In this document: positions 14,472 to 26,500 of the stretch, one piece after another
Position numbering within the stretch: the first letter of the stretch is position 1
How the letters are laid out: each line of letters opens with the position of its first letter
NCBI GenBank assembly: GCA_014549065.1
Contig: JACDOX010000023.1
Coordinates: 6,098,263 to 6,162,262, forward strand
Origin: Cardinalis cardinalis
Lineage: Eukaryota; Chordata; Aves; Passeriformes; Cardinalidae
Reading direction: 5' to 3'
DNA: 64,000 nucleotides
The notes under the pieces: generated by a model
Databases searched by the model: none
The model's input: only the letters and a program-made list of their open reading frames with translations
What the model was told of the DNA's origin: nothing
Translations under genes and position numbers: made by a program

Positions 14472-14956
14472 ATTACACCTTCTTGCTCAGGTTTCAACCA
14501 TACAGTTAACGTAAATGAAGCTCCAAGCCTTGGAAGACGGGGAGTAGAGAAGCAATCCTTGTGATTATGAAAAATAAAACTGGAAGCATTGCTGGAGGAC
14601 CCTGTATGCAAGTCCCTCTTGTCCTCTGTGATACAGGTACCAAGGCCTTCTGAAAGAAGCGGTTTGTAGGACGAAGGTGATGACCTATATGGGCATTCCT
14701 GAACACAAAACTTCTGAGTGCAGGATATAATACTCTGAACAGCTACTGAGCTATGACAAAAAGTACTGCGGTCTGGCAGCCCACAAGTGGCTTGAGTTGG
14801 CACGATTGACACATTCTTGAAAGCTCCCACATTTTCAAGCCTAGGAAAATGTCCCTGAGAGCTGACCAACACAAAGGAGTCATAATAAGTTAAGATTAAT
14901 GTTTCAATAGCATGAAACAAGAAACGACATCTCAAGGAAAGAGCCCGGCAATTCAT
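14472..14956 (-). CDS. USH2A: USH2A (usherin) first coding exon, residues 1-161 plus two bases
   Basis: Read on the minus strand, this exon opens with ATG at 14956 (A at -3, a fair Kozak context) and encodes the usherin N-terminus. The stretches ENVGAF, SIVPTQA, CGLPDRSTFCHSS, CPYRSS and WLKPEQ match human usherin as I recall it. Residues 1 to about 31 look like a signal peptide with a hydrophobic core near residues 12-31. Seven cysteines of the mature region (58, 67, 79, 84, 88, 108, 135) sit at the human positions. Sequons are visible at N48 and N123; N48 appears to be absent in human. The exon ends after the first two bases of codon 162 with the donor GTAAGT at 14471-14466. That gives 485 coding bases, the human length. 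Usherin is a very large basement-membrane and transmembrane protein of photoreceptors and cochlear hair cells. This exon covers the segment before the laminin N-terminal domain and the start of a LamG-like fold. Confidence 0.96.
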
Positions 14957-14975
14957 GTTTACAAAAAAGCTCCTC
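14957..14975 (-). other. USH2A: Candidate 5' UTR part of the USH2A start-codon exon
   Basis: Immediately upstream of the ATG, the minus strand has a pyrimidine-leaning stretch ending TTTAATCAG, with AG at 14977-14976. If this is the acceptor, the exon carries only 19 untranslated bases before ATG. It is a reasonable splice site by eye, but an acceptor further upstream or an unspliced leader cannot be excluded. Confidence 0.4.
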
Positions 14976-15319
14976 CTGATTAAAGCAAACGTAAATAAAT
15001 AATGATGTCCATGTCGGTAGCAATGTCCTCAGGTGCTGTGCTTTAAGAGTTTACGTTGCATTTCATCCTCAAAACGCCCATGCAAGGACTCAGTCACAAG
15101 GGACATCTACGTCTTCTGGCCAGCGAACCACACGTGGGTGACAGCCGGGATCTGCAAACCACAGAAAACAGACACAGTCCGTAGGAGAAACCTGCTCTTT
15201 TGCACCAACAGAGGTGATGCCCGGCTAGGGATTTCAAGGATTGGAATGCTTCCTCCAGACTCCAGCCAGGAGGCCCACCTGCACACCCTCGCCGGCCAGG
15301 GCCGAGACATNACTCAGAG

Positions 15320-16135
15320 CCCAGGCCATGGGATTAGGCCGGCTCGAGGGCGCGCAGGCTCACGGCCGAGCGGAGTTTATCCCGGATCTGTCGCGTCACC
15401 TGGCTTTGTGTGTCACAGCAAGGAATACGGGACAGGGCAGCAAACCGGGACACGCAACTTGGGCCTCTCAAAGTCTCTGCTGAGGGTTTCGGGCGAGTTG
15501 GCCGGACCTCACGCCTACAGCCCCCCGGCGCTTACCTGGGCCTCGCACGGCTCCTTGGCAGCTGCCATCCCCCCCGCGCCATTCCCGAGGGACACCTGCG
15601 CTCCCCGGGGAGCCAGGAGCGCTGTTCCTACCGTCCCCCCGTGCCTTACCCCGCCGCCCACCTCACGCCGGCTGCTCCTCTCAGCGCTCGGCAAAGCTGA
15701 TTAAAACCACGTTCCCCATCTGTCCCGTGTGGAGCTTTTTCTAACAGCGAGCGCCAGCGCCGGGGCGCCCCGGGCCGGGGCCGCGGTGGCAGGGCTGATT
15801 TAGCGCTATCGCCCGGCCGGGAGCGGCGCGCAGCCAGCGGGGCCAGCGGAGCCCGGCGCCCCCCGCGGCGACGCCGCCGTCGCCCGGCAACGCCGCGGCC
15901 TTCCCCGCCCCGGGCCTCGCCGCGCGTTAAAGCGGCAGCGCCGCGCCCGGGCCGGAGGGAGCGGAGCGCCGGACAGCAGCGGGACGCGTCGGGACAGCGC
16001 CGCTCCTCTGCACAGCACCGGGCCGCCGCGCTGGGCTCGCTTTCCACAGGCGCACTGTGCAGCGGAGGAGCGTCCTCAGGCGCGTTTTTCCCGCATCCCG
16101 TTTCTCCCTTTGGTAGCGCTTTGTGCAGCGGGCAC
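15320..16135. promoter_or_regulatory. USH2A: CpG island, probable USH2A promoter
   Basis: GC and CpG content rise sharply here against an AT-rich background, peaking at about 15740-16030 where CG dinucleotides are dense. The island sits 0.4-1.2 kb upstream of the usherin ATG on the minus strand, where a promoter and non-coding first exon are expected. Two minus-strand donors lie inside it: CCCAG|GTAAGC with the exon ending at 15536, and GGG|GTAAGG near 15645. The long arginine- and alanine-rich open frames in this interval are composition artefacts and not genes. No TATA box was pinned down. Divergent plus-strand transcription is possible but not shown. Confidence 0.75.
15536..16000 (-). other. 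USH2A: Putative non-coding exon 1 of USH2A (5' end unknown)
   Basis: Within the CpG island the minus strand carries a full-consensus donor, CCCAG|GTAAGC, with the last exon base at 15536. Human USH2A has a non-coding first exon followed by the start-codon exon, so this is the natural place for its counterpart. The intron to the candidate acceptor at 14976 would be about 560 bp. The transcription start is not visible, so the right boundary given is only a guess within the island. Confidence 0.4.
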
Positions 16136-19100
16136 AAACAAGTGCAAAGGTGTCGTCGGAGAGCTGGGCATGAGCTGCAGAGAGTTGTTTACGTGTGTTT
16201 CTGGACAGAGAAGCACTAATTAATACGTCCCCTGAGGATGGAGGAAGCATCTTTAAATTTTCTGTGTACTGTGGAAGTTGCATGAGCTACAACCTGGCTG
16301 GTATATTTCCCTACAGTTTTGTTACTATTGCCTCCGGTAACTTGTCACCTTAGCATATTTGGACTTTTACTGGCTACATAGCGACAACATTGTTTGGCAG
16401 CGTATAAAACTGCTAAGAAATCATCCTCTGTCATAACTCTTAATGCATTTTAACAAGCCCTTCATCCCATATCAGACAGGCTCCTTGACCATTCCTGGAA
16501 CATCTCTGCTTTAATACAGATCTTTTTCCTAAGGTCATAAAAGATAAATAGTAATTCCTGCTGAAGTGTTATCAGTCATTTTGCAGTGTTTTCATGTTCT
16601 GGTAGTCATTCAGCATCATAGCTCTGTTGTCAGAATTACATGCCCTAAAGTATTCAAATGTAAAGAACTTTGTTTACCACAGAAGGGCTGGGGGGAAAAC
16701 ATTTGTCTGAAGCACAGTGGAAGAGCTCAGCCCATAAAGCATTTCTAGATAGATACAGTCAGACCACGTGCTACCACAGGACCATCGACAGTGCGACAGC
16801 ACATCAAGAACAAACCAGGTCTTAGAGAACACCCAGGAGGGAGGACAGAAAATATGGTAATAAAATCCTGAATATTAGCTACCCTCTCAGGACATCAAAG
16901 AATGGGAACAGCTATGAGCATGGAACATGCACCTGACAAAGGTAGGAGCTTACCNAGTGGTCAAAGACACCAGACCAGCTTGTGTGTATTTCTTGGCATT
17001 TGTGAAATATTAATCAAGAAATAAATAAATAAGTAAAATCAAGTTTTGCTTGCTCCCATCCCTTTCTAGCAGCCAGCAGGCTTGCTCCAAGAATCCTTGC
17101 AGGTCTAACAGATATCCGAAAGGAAAGTCAGGATACATTCACCACAAAATGCACTTTCTGTTATATTCTGCCAATACTTGACAGCCTCACCACCTCCCAG
17201 ACAGACTATAGCATCTTTCAATAGTGCTCAGTTTGGGAGAGTAGCCCTGACTGATATTACACCCTCTATTCTGCAAAATAACAAGCAGAAATGACAATTT
17301 TTCCCTTTGCATATTTCATCCAAGCACACAAGACAGCAGTACAAACCTTGCAAAACCACATTACAGGCCAACAATTTCCCAGGTCAAGGATCACTACATT
17401 GCTGTTCATCAGGAATATAATCATTAAACTACCTGCAGGAGGCTAAACTATGAGAAAGACCTTTGCAACCAAAAACAGACATGCAATGTAAACTGTACCA
17501 CAAACAAAAAAAACTGAGAATGATTTTGCAGGAAATACAGACCCTATTCACAGGAGGGTTTTGAAGGCTGTTTAACATACATTTATGAAAAGAGGGAATC
17601 CTACCAGGCAAAAAAAAAGTATGCTGTCATTAATGATGCAACGAATTCTCATGAAAGATACATTATGCCCATTTAACAGAATTAGAATTTCGGAACAAGG
17701 AAAGTGACATAATTTGAGTGCTTCAAGCTTTTAGTTACAATTGTTCAGTTCATCAGGAAGGAAAGCTTTCATTAGCCCCTGGGGTGCCTTAAGCAACCTC
17801 AATGTCATTGGAGAATCTGACCTGTACCAGAAAATCATGACATAACTGGCCTCCTGATCCTAATGATTCAACACCCTCTCTATGGTAGACAGCATTTTCC
17901 AAAAAACCCCTTTCCATAGTAGTTTTCTTAACCCACTGATAGCAGGGAGTCTCAGGGCACACAGAAGCTCTAGGAGGTCAGGGCAGGTTGCTGAGGAAAA
18001 GAAACCATACAGCCTGGTTTGTTATACAGCAGCCTGTGCCTTGACTAGAAAATTTGAAGACCACGTGTCTAAAGTTTGAATGCTCTGAAGCAAACTTTTA
18101 TATGAGAAATCATCTTCCTAAAATCAGGTATAAGCCCTCAAACTTACCTATTTGCACATGCTCAGTGGAACATCTTATTGAAGATGGTAAAACTTCAGCG
18201 CTAATTAAGTTTGCATAAAAGGCAAGTTTAACACAACCATTGCCAAATTTCAACGTGTTTAATTTTGTAACAGCGATCCTCCAGTAGGATGAAAAGTAAG
18301 AGAATGAAGGGAATACAGCAATGCACTTACTCAAAACTACAATTGTACAAAGCTAGTGTGCACAAACAATGCAAAATTGTCGGTGTGTGTTTTATACTTA
18401 CACAGTGCAATGACAATTTACAATTTAAAATAATTTCCTAGAATCATAATTCTTGCAATGACTGAGGTAGAATTTCAGGAAATCTATTTCTCTCCTAAAA
18501 CACCATGGGTGTTCTGCACCTTCACAATTGCTTTTAAGTATTTTCATTAGTGGTGGGAAAAGTCTTGACACTTACTTTATTCATCAATTTTGCCTTCTGT
18601 TCATAAAGAGTTCTGAAAAAATGCAGAATTTTGCAGTATGTTCTAAGCTTGCTTTTGTATCATGTTCTGCAAACCCCTTAAAACCAATATTAGCTCCAAC
18701 TAGTGCAGTGCTGACTAGCTGCAATTTTTGCTATAGTCTGAAGTGACCTATGTAAACAAGCCCACACAGCATGACTTTCAAAGATTAGGCTCAAGTGATT
18801 CACTTTCAGTGAATATTCATAACGACTTGCTTTTATGAGCGCTTTTTCCCGTAAAACTTCACCATTTGAATATTTACAGGAAATTAACATTAAAGATCCA
18901 TTTGCATTGCTGAGTCAATATGTATATTTCAAATTCAACTGTCTAGCAAACCCTTTTTTCCAATATTTTGCAAGCAATAATAAAACTACAATGCAAGTAC
19001 ATTTTAATAGCTGGAGGGGAGTTGATCATGACAACCCAGAAATAATTAACAACTTACGTTTTAAAGGGGAGGAAATTCTGTATAAGCCAGCAAAATAAAT

Positions 19101-19595
19101 ATTGGAGTAAAATTTTCTGAAAGCACAGGAGGAGGCGGCAAGTATTTTATAGAGCTGTTAAGAGCCTTTTAACAGCTTTAGAAGTACAGTACATCACACC
19201 ACTTATTTTAGCACCAAAAACTTTCTTTGTTTCTAGAAAGGCAGAAACAAAAGACTCTTTTAGGCAACAAGCTTTCCAGGCTTCCTTCACATGAAAGTAC
19301 AGCACCACAGTGTACATCTCCCCATGGTAAATTCAGAGAAAGGAAACCTCTGCAAGGACTTTACACAGACTTTCTTTTCAATGACCATCATAGGGTGTAA
19401 TAATGTCCTGTCCAAGCAGGAAAGGCCATCCCATACAGCTGGAGCACTTGGGTTCTGAAAATTGACATCTTCTCTCCTCTCAGCATCTTTTATTTCCTCC
19501 ACACCATCTCACACCCTCAGCCATCCTATGCTTTCCTGGCAGTTACCAGCACAGGACATGTCCAAGAAACAGTTTCTTTTTGATTAGCCCATTCT

Positions 19596-19660
19596 TAAAA
19601 AAAAAAACTAAAAACAAACCAAAAACAAAAAACACAATACGTAACAAACAAAAAACCCCC
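19596..19660. repeat. A-rich (AAAAC) low-complexity tract
   Basis: An A-run of 11 bases is followed by irregular AAAAACAAAC units. Confidence 0.85.
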
Positions 19661-19963
19661 TCATTCTTCAATCTATCCTCNGCAATCCTTTGGATACATT
19701 ATCTGCACCTAATTAATCAGTTCTCTGTTTTCATCATCAACACCTTCTCCAGAGTCTTAATCAAATCCCTGCCTCTACTCTTCATTTTCCTTTAGATCTT
19801 CTGTTATACTCCCCTATTTCATGGATGCTAGGAGAAGTCAGCAACCAAAATTTCTCTGAAGAGACTTACACCTGAGGTATTGCAGACAGATGCACCAAAG
19901 GTAACATTTCTTCTAAAGGTCCTTCCCTTATTTTGAAAGATGTCTTGTGCTTTGTAAAAAACT

Positions 19964-20013
19964 CAATGAACAAACAAAACAAAACAAAATGAAAAATTCC
20001 CAAACAAAAAAAA
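19964..20013. repeat. A-rich (AAAC) low-complexity tract
   Basis: Repeated CAAACAAAACAAAACAAAAT units are followed by a nine-base A-run. Confidence 0.8.
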
Positions 20014-23000
20014 AAGACCCCAAACCTCCTCTACATGTTAGAAAGTTAAATTATTATTTGTCCAATATCAAACAGTTAAGGCAGTTTTCTGAAGACAGAT
20101 GAGTCTGGCTTTCAATTGAAGGCAAGGCTGCATCATACAACATGAGCATAATCATTTCCTCCTATAAATGTCCAGCTTCTGGGAATAGAATTTTCCTTGA
20201 AAATTTCTATTTCACAATTCTCAAAATACCTATCTTTATAATATAATTTTGTCAAAACCCTTGCAATTATGTCCTTCTCCTTCAGCTTCTAAATTCACAT
20301 CTATTTCAGAGCCTCTCTTGNTGCTTCTTGCAAATCACCACAGCAAAGTAAGTCATATTTATAATTCCCAAGGACATGCTTCTTCCCCAAACATCTCCTG
20401 CTGTTTGCTTCTGTAAGGATCTGATCACTTTCTATTCAGACTAACTCTTCAACAAGCATCAGGTCCCTCAAACTTTTATCATCNTCTGCCTTCAGAATAC
20501 TTATTTCCCACCCATTTCTTCTGTTTTTCAATGTTTCCCTCTCCTTCACAGTACAGATGTCTCATAAATACTCTAACCTTTAGTTTTCCTCTCTCTTCTT
20601 AATCACTTTCCCTTTTGCCTGAAAGCTTCCCCCTGAATTTACCTCAGTCCAAAGTTTGTGGTAAATCCTTTTTCTTCTCACGGGCTCTCTTTCTTCTATG
20701 TGCTATGAGGGAGAGACCTGAAGGAAGCACTCCAGAGCCAAAAACTGGTCATTGCTCTGCTTTGTTTAGCTGCTGGGTTAGGAGACCCAGGAATGATGAA
20801 CCAAGAGCTTCATCATCTCCAGAGCAGTATCAGAGTCCCCTCCTTTGCTCTACATCAAAGACACGCTGAAGGTCTCCCCATGCCAGGAGAAGCAATTAAA
20901 TCCTTCCTGCTTCACCAATGAGATCCTTGATGAGCAGCAACACAGGGGAGGAGGAGCTGCTGCTGTCTCCCCATCTGCTTAAGCAAGTTGGGTGTAGGCC
21001 TGTTTTCTTCCCTTCCTCCCGCCCCTTCTCAGCTCCCCTGTGCCATCACAGTGCAGATTTGCCNTCTCAAGGAACAGCTCTTCAAATAATTTCCAGCCAC
21101 CAGGACCCATTTACTCACTCTTCCCTGGAATGACATGGCTCCCTGGGGACATCATGCAGCTGAAATCAGGTCCTCTCTCCGCTTCAGACTTATACAGAGC
21201 AAGAATTGTTCCATTNTCACTGTTTGCCTCCAAAGTTTCCCCTGCTGTATTATGTGCCATCTTTCAAAGGCATGCAGTGCCTGTGGAAGCCTCTTTCTTT
21301 TCTTTAAAGTAGTGACTCCTCTGCTCCTGTTTCCTTCTTCTTCCAAGAATAATTTTTAAACTGTGCTACATTCAAAGAGACAGAGGTTTCCCAGAACCAC
21401 TGAGTTGAGCTTGTTAAACTTCTTCCTATGAAACACATTAACAATATTCACCACCCTAATGTTCATTATTCCCAGTTATCTTTAACAGGTCTCCTGTAAC
21501 TGCATGCACGTTTTTGCTTTAAGATATTTTGGGCAACCTTAATCAATACCATAAACTCTGAGGAGCATTGGCATGCACTGTTGTGGGATTTCATAGGTTT
21601 TTAGAATGGTAGGATGAGTATAGGCTAGTTAAAAAAAAAAAAAGACAAAACAATAAAATTCAGATGCTAGGTTAAGGGAAGTTATTCAAAGAAGAAACAA
21701 AGCAGTCAGAAAATCCAAGTTCTAACCAGTGCTAAGAAATNAGTAACTGTATGGCTGTATCTTAGTTTCCTCAACTACAGATTGAGAGGGTTGATGCTGA
21801 ATTTAGTGAAGTACCATGACATGTGCAGAAAGGAACAAATTACCAAAGAATTATCAAGTGCAGTAAAATTTCTGAGTTTCTGTCAAATGTCAAAACCAAC
21901 CCTTTTTTCTGAAGTTCAAGAAACTGCTTAACTTAGCAGTAAATCTAGTTTCAGCTATGAACAAAAGGTCTACTATTAAAAGCCAAAAATTGGAAGTATT
22001 TTATGATGGCCAAATGCTCCAACGGACCGGCCTGTGAAATGTTAGGGGGCAGTCAGTAACTAATATCCCATGGCAAAAGAAAATTGATCCTGCACTTTAT
22101 AAGTCTTCTATATGATCAACTAAAATAGAAATTGGATTAACAGCATGAAAATACACGTTAATANTTGCAGCAAGGAATTATGGATTTACATCTTTGGTGG
22201 TGAAGATGCTCTAAAAGGAAAGACTAGAAATTCCTTCCAAGTGCTGGGTGACAGCACAGGGAAGCAGAGAAGCCTCCCACAGAAAGAAAAGTGACTGCAG
22301 AAGAAACAGACCTTTTGTTTTTGTCCACAAAACTGCCAGTGGAGCAGCTCTGTGAGGAAAGGTTGATTTAACTGCATTCTAGTTGAATAAAGGTAGATCC
22401 AGAAGGTTTGATAAGCAACGCCAGTGGGAGACAAGGACAGAGCATAGGAAGCATGTCAGGGTAATCAGAGGGAAAGGGTGCTGGTAGAGGATGCAGCAGA
22501 ATGAATCTAAGAGCTGACTGCTGCCCAAATGGGCAGTCCCACTCCGCCCAGAGGATTTAGCAGATTGAATCCACTCACCAAGGAGTCAAACGAGTGCCAA
22601 AATCGGGCACAAAGATATTGGCAAGAACAGGATCATCCATTCTAAATGCTTTTAGATGATCTCAGTTTGCTTTGAGGAAACACATCCCAAGTTGTGTATT
22701 TATTTGATCTTTAAAGTCTCCTTCTAAGGCCAGGACTCATGCAGTTTTTGAACCACTATGTAGAGTGAGGCATGACTTTCTAGGATATCATGCCTCCTGG
22801 TGTCCTTCTCCTTCCCAGAATTTTAGAGGGAAAAAGACCCAGAGAATTCAAAAACTACAAGCAAAGGCAAAGGATGATATCTAAATTAGTTATACCATTG
22901 ATGGAAAAGGAGGCAGAATTCAGCCACGATACATTCTCCTTGGCTGTACTCAGTCCACCTGTAATTACACATCTTTCCTTGACAAACCACAGTTCATGAT

Positions 23001-23538
23001 GACCAGGATCTTAACAGCTACATCAGAAAACAAAGCAAAAGGCACTGAATGTGTGTGTAAGATAAATAGGATACCATTAAGTAGACAAAACCATGTGAAA
23101 ATGTGTTTCATTTGTTCTGTGAGAGGCAGAACTACTTTGCACCATTACTATTGCATTTTCATGAACCTCCTAATGAATATACTCAAATGTCAGTGCAATT
23201 TTCATCAGGAGTATGCAAAAAATGCAAGCAATTTGGTACAGCCATAGTCCAATTGTAAAATCTCTGAGGAAACGTAAATCCTAATATCCCAGTTCTCCTA
23301 AGGGAAGGGAAGCAAACTGTATGTGCACCAATATGCTTCTACTGATACAGCTGGAGACTGGAGAATGTAGCTTTATCAATATTGCCACAACAATGAAGCC
23401 TGTGCATATAGAGAAGGTTCAAATGTAGCAAGGTTCAAATGATCCCCTTGCACATCATTTAAAGTATGATATATGTATATTTTTAATCAAGGTATTTTGC
23501 TTAAAACCTAATTTTATAAATCTCATAATTTAGAGTGT

Positions 23539-23580
23539 TGGGGTTTTGGTTTTTTTGGTTTTTGGTTTGTTTTTTTTTTG
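23539..23580. repeat. T/G-rich low-complexity tract
   Basis: Irregular GGTTTTTGG units and a long T-run end in TTTGCAG. This resembles a plus-strand acceptor, but no exon follows. Confidence 0.8.
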
Positions 23581-26500
23581 CAGGGTTGGTCTTAGAGCAA
23601 TGAAAAACTATCAGGCTCAAGTGAGGGGTGCTAAATAGCTGGGGGTTTCTATAGCCTCAGCCACACATCCACAGGTTTAGACAGGGACTGGACAGAGAAG
23701 TCTCATTCCATTAGGATACTCTGCAGAGGAGAGTGACAGCTGCATTCACAGGAAAAGCCTCAAGACCAATGAGGACACATGACTTGGCTTGGGCCCAAGC
23801 AACACTGTCGAGGTTTAAATCCTCTCATTCAAGGACACCTTGACAGAAATCACGCAAACATCTGTATTTATGCCTTCCCAGCATTTAGATGTTAGGGACA
23901 GAGACAAGTAATTACTGATTCATCCACACACTTGATGTTAATTTTTAATACAAATTTTACCAGGTAACACTAAAGATGCCAGCATATCAGCATAACATGA
24001 GGATAACAGTGTAAATGAGAAAGTGGGCTCATATTACAGTCCAGTTTTCAGGGCCAAGATGACTATTAATGAAACACCTTATTTGCATATTCTTAAAGTG
24101 CAATTTACCTCCCAGTTTTTAAAATAGATTCCAGAAGTTCTTTGAGTACACACAGCTTTTTTAAAAAATTAATTTCCGAAAGAATGCAATTATTTTTTCC
24201 ATTAATCTCTACTAATTATTCAAGAAGTAGCTGTTTACAAAAAATAACCAAACCCTGAACCATTTTCCTTAAGCTTTTTTGAAACTTACTCAAAATTCAG
24301 TCAGTTATATAAATCACTGATATGTAATTCATGGCTTGTTTTCCAAGCATTTCACTGTACATCCAGCCTTTTGACACTTATCTACTTTTAAATTGTTCAA
24401 CAGTTGAAATTAAATAATTCTANAACTGAATGTAATTTTTAACTCATTCATCCAGTCATTTCCATAGTAATCTAGTGTTCACCATCAAAATTCTTTGCCA
24501 GCTTTTAATTCTTTTGTGCCACTTGGGGTCTATGCACAATTTCCTAATTTGATTTTACCTAAAACCAGGGTGTAAAGTANACTGAAGTTATTTCATTATT
24601 TCTCTCTCTCTTTTTTTTTTTTTAAGTACGAACATATTTTGGAACTACAAAAATATCAATATTTAGTCATATTAGTGAAAGTATTGGAAACTGCTGTAGC
24701 ATTTCTGAGGCCCAGCAAACCTGGGACTTAACTATCATCATGAGCAGAACATCAGCTTGCACCTTCTAATGGCATTTGGCCTCATGAAAGGTGCACTTAA
24801 CCGGCTGCAGAGGCTGAAGGAGAAACCTCTCAATATGTCATAGTTTAGCATATTAAAGGAAAGTTCATGGTTCAAATCCATCCTTCTCAACTTATATATA
24901 GTATNAGGCATTTTTTGCCTAGGTACCAAGAACAACAAAATTTGAGAGAAACAGTCCTGTCCCTTTTTTTCTGTTTCCTTTCCACAATTCAATATTACAG
25001 AACCATCTCCCATCTTCAAGCCTCATGTGAAGAGCCTGACCAAAATCTGCAAGAAAATTTGCTCAGAAGGGCTGAGGAGCATAAATTTATTTTAAGTATC
25101 TGTAGGGGAACAGCTCTGAAGAAATGTTGATTTGGAAGTCATGATGCAGGAAGGCATGGTTAAACGCTGAGCAGTCTTACAATGGAAGTAGAGTCTGAAA
25201 AGCTCTGAAGCCAATTGAAGCCTTTGAGGGGTTTGGAGGTAGCCCAGGGTATTGACTCAGGACCTCCAGCATGACTTAAAACAAGATAGCTCAGGTTACC
25301 CAGCTTAAGATTTGTTTCTCTGTACTGTTTTGCCATTTCAACTGTTGAACTGAAATGTTTAGTGTCAAAGTAAAATTCTGTGTCTCACTGGGAGATGAAT
25401 TCTTTCTCTTTTGACAGTTTCTCAAATTAGTGTGACTCAGCTCCTGGTCAAATGACAGATGACAAAAACCAGAGTCAAGATGTAGAATTCTTTCCACCTA
25501 CGGTGTGCTGACTTATAGGAGACAGTGTCCCTCTTAGGATATTTTAGATAGTTCTTCTCTTCCTTGCTTCTAAGTTGGTTTTGTGATGCTTCACCCTATG
25601 CAAGAATTATACTCAATTTGTGGAACAATAAAAGCCTTCCAAGGCTTTACTTCCAGGAAGATATCAACCACAAATAAGTCCAGAAATTAACAAGAGGAAG
25701 AAAACAGACATCTGCAATCTGAAACTTATTCCTGTTCTGCAATGTGAAAGTGGAGCTTGCTTCCATAAAGTTGATTTGTAATTTTTCTTGAGCATCTGTT
25801 TAAGGGAAGGATGACTACCACTGAACTGGGATGAAATGTTTGCTCCACATAACTCATACACTGTCACGCACATTGTCTTCCAGTAGCAGGCTTGGTCTCC
25901 TCCACTTGCCGGTGCTCTTTCCTATTCAAATGAGATGAAAACTGCTTGTAGGCAAATAGAATAAAAAAGGAGCTGACAAGATACAGTGTCTTGCCTTCCC
26001 CCTGCTCCATACCCCAACTCCAAGTCTTTTTATTTTAAGCATTTTCTGTAAAGGCTGAGTGTAGAAAGTGCCTGCTAGTCTTCAGCATTCGTGACCAATC
26101 TGTCAGTCTCTTGTAATCAAGAGCTGGGATCCTTCTCCCTGCCACGAAAATCTCCTGAGGGTGGATCCACTGATACATCAGGGAAGGCTGAACTAAAGCA
26201 CCAAGAGCAGCACATAAGAGGAGAGCTGAAATAGCACAAGGAGCAGGGACTCGAGGGTGTTTGTTTCGCATGATGCCATGAAGCCAAATACTCCTGGCTA
26301 TAAAAACATATGCAGAACACTCCTGGTCTGATAAATAGGACATGTTTTTACAAATTCAAGTGAAACACTGAGCATCACTGAAACCATCTGAAATCTGTTT
26401 GGTATGTTGGTCCACAGTAGCAGCTGGATAGCCAGTGACAGGGAAGTTGAAAGATGCTGAAAGCCTTCCTCTTGAAGCTGTTAGACTTAACACCAGCTTT

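Noticed and set aside
15646..16137. 163-codon minus-strand open frame in the CpG island, plus overlapping frames
   Set aside because: Arg/Ala/Pro-rich translation of GC-rich DNA with no family motif. It overlaps the probable USH2A promoter and first exon.
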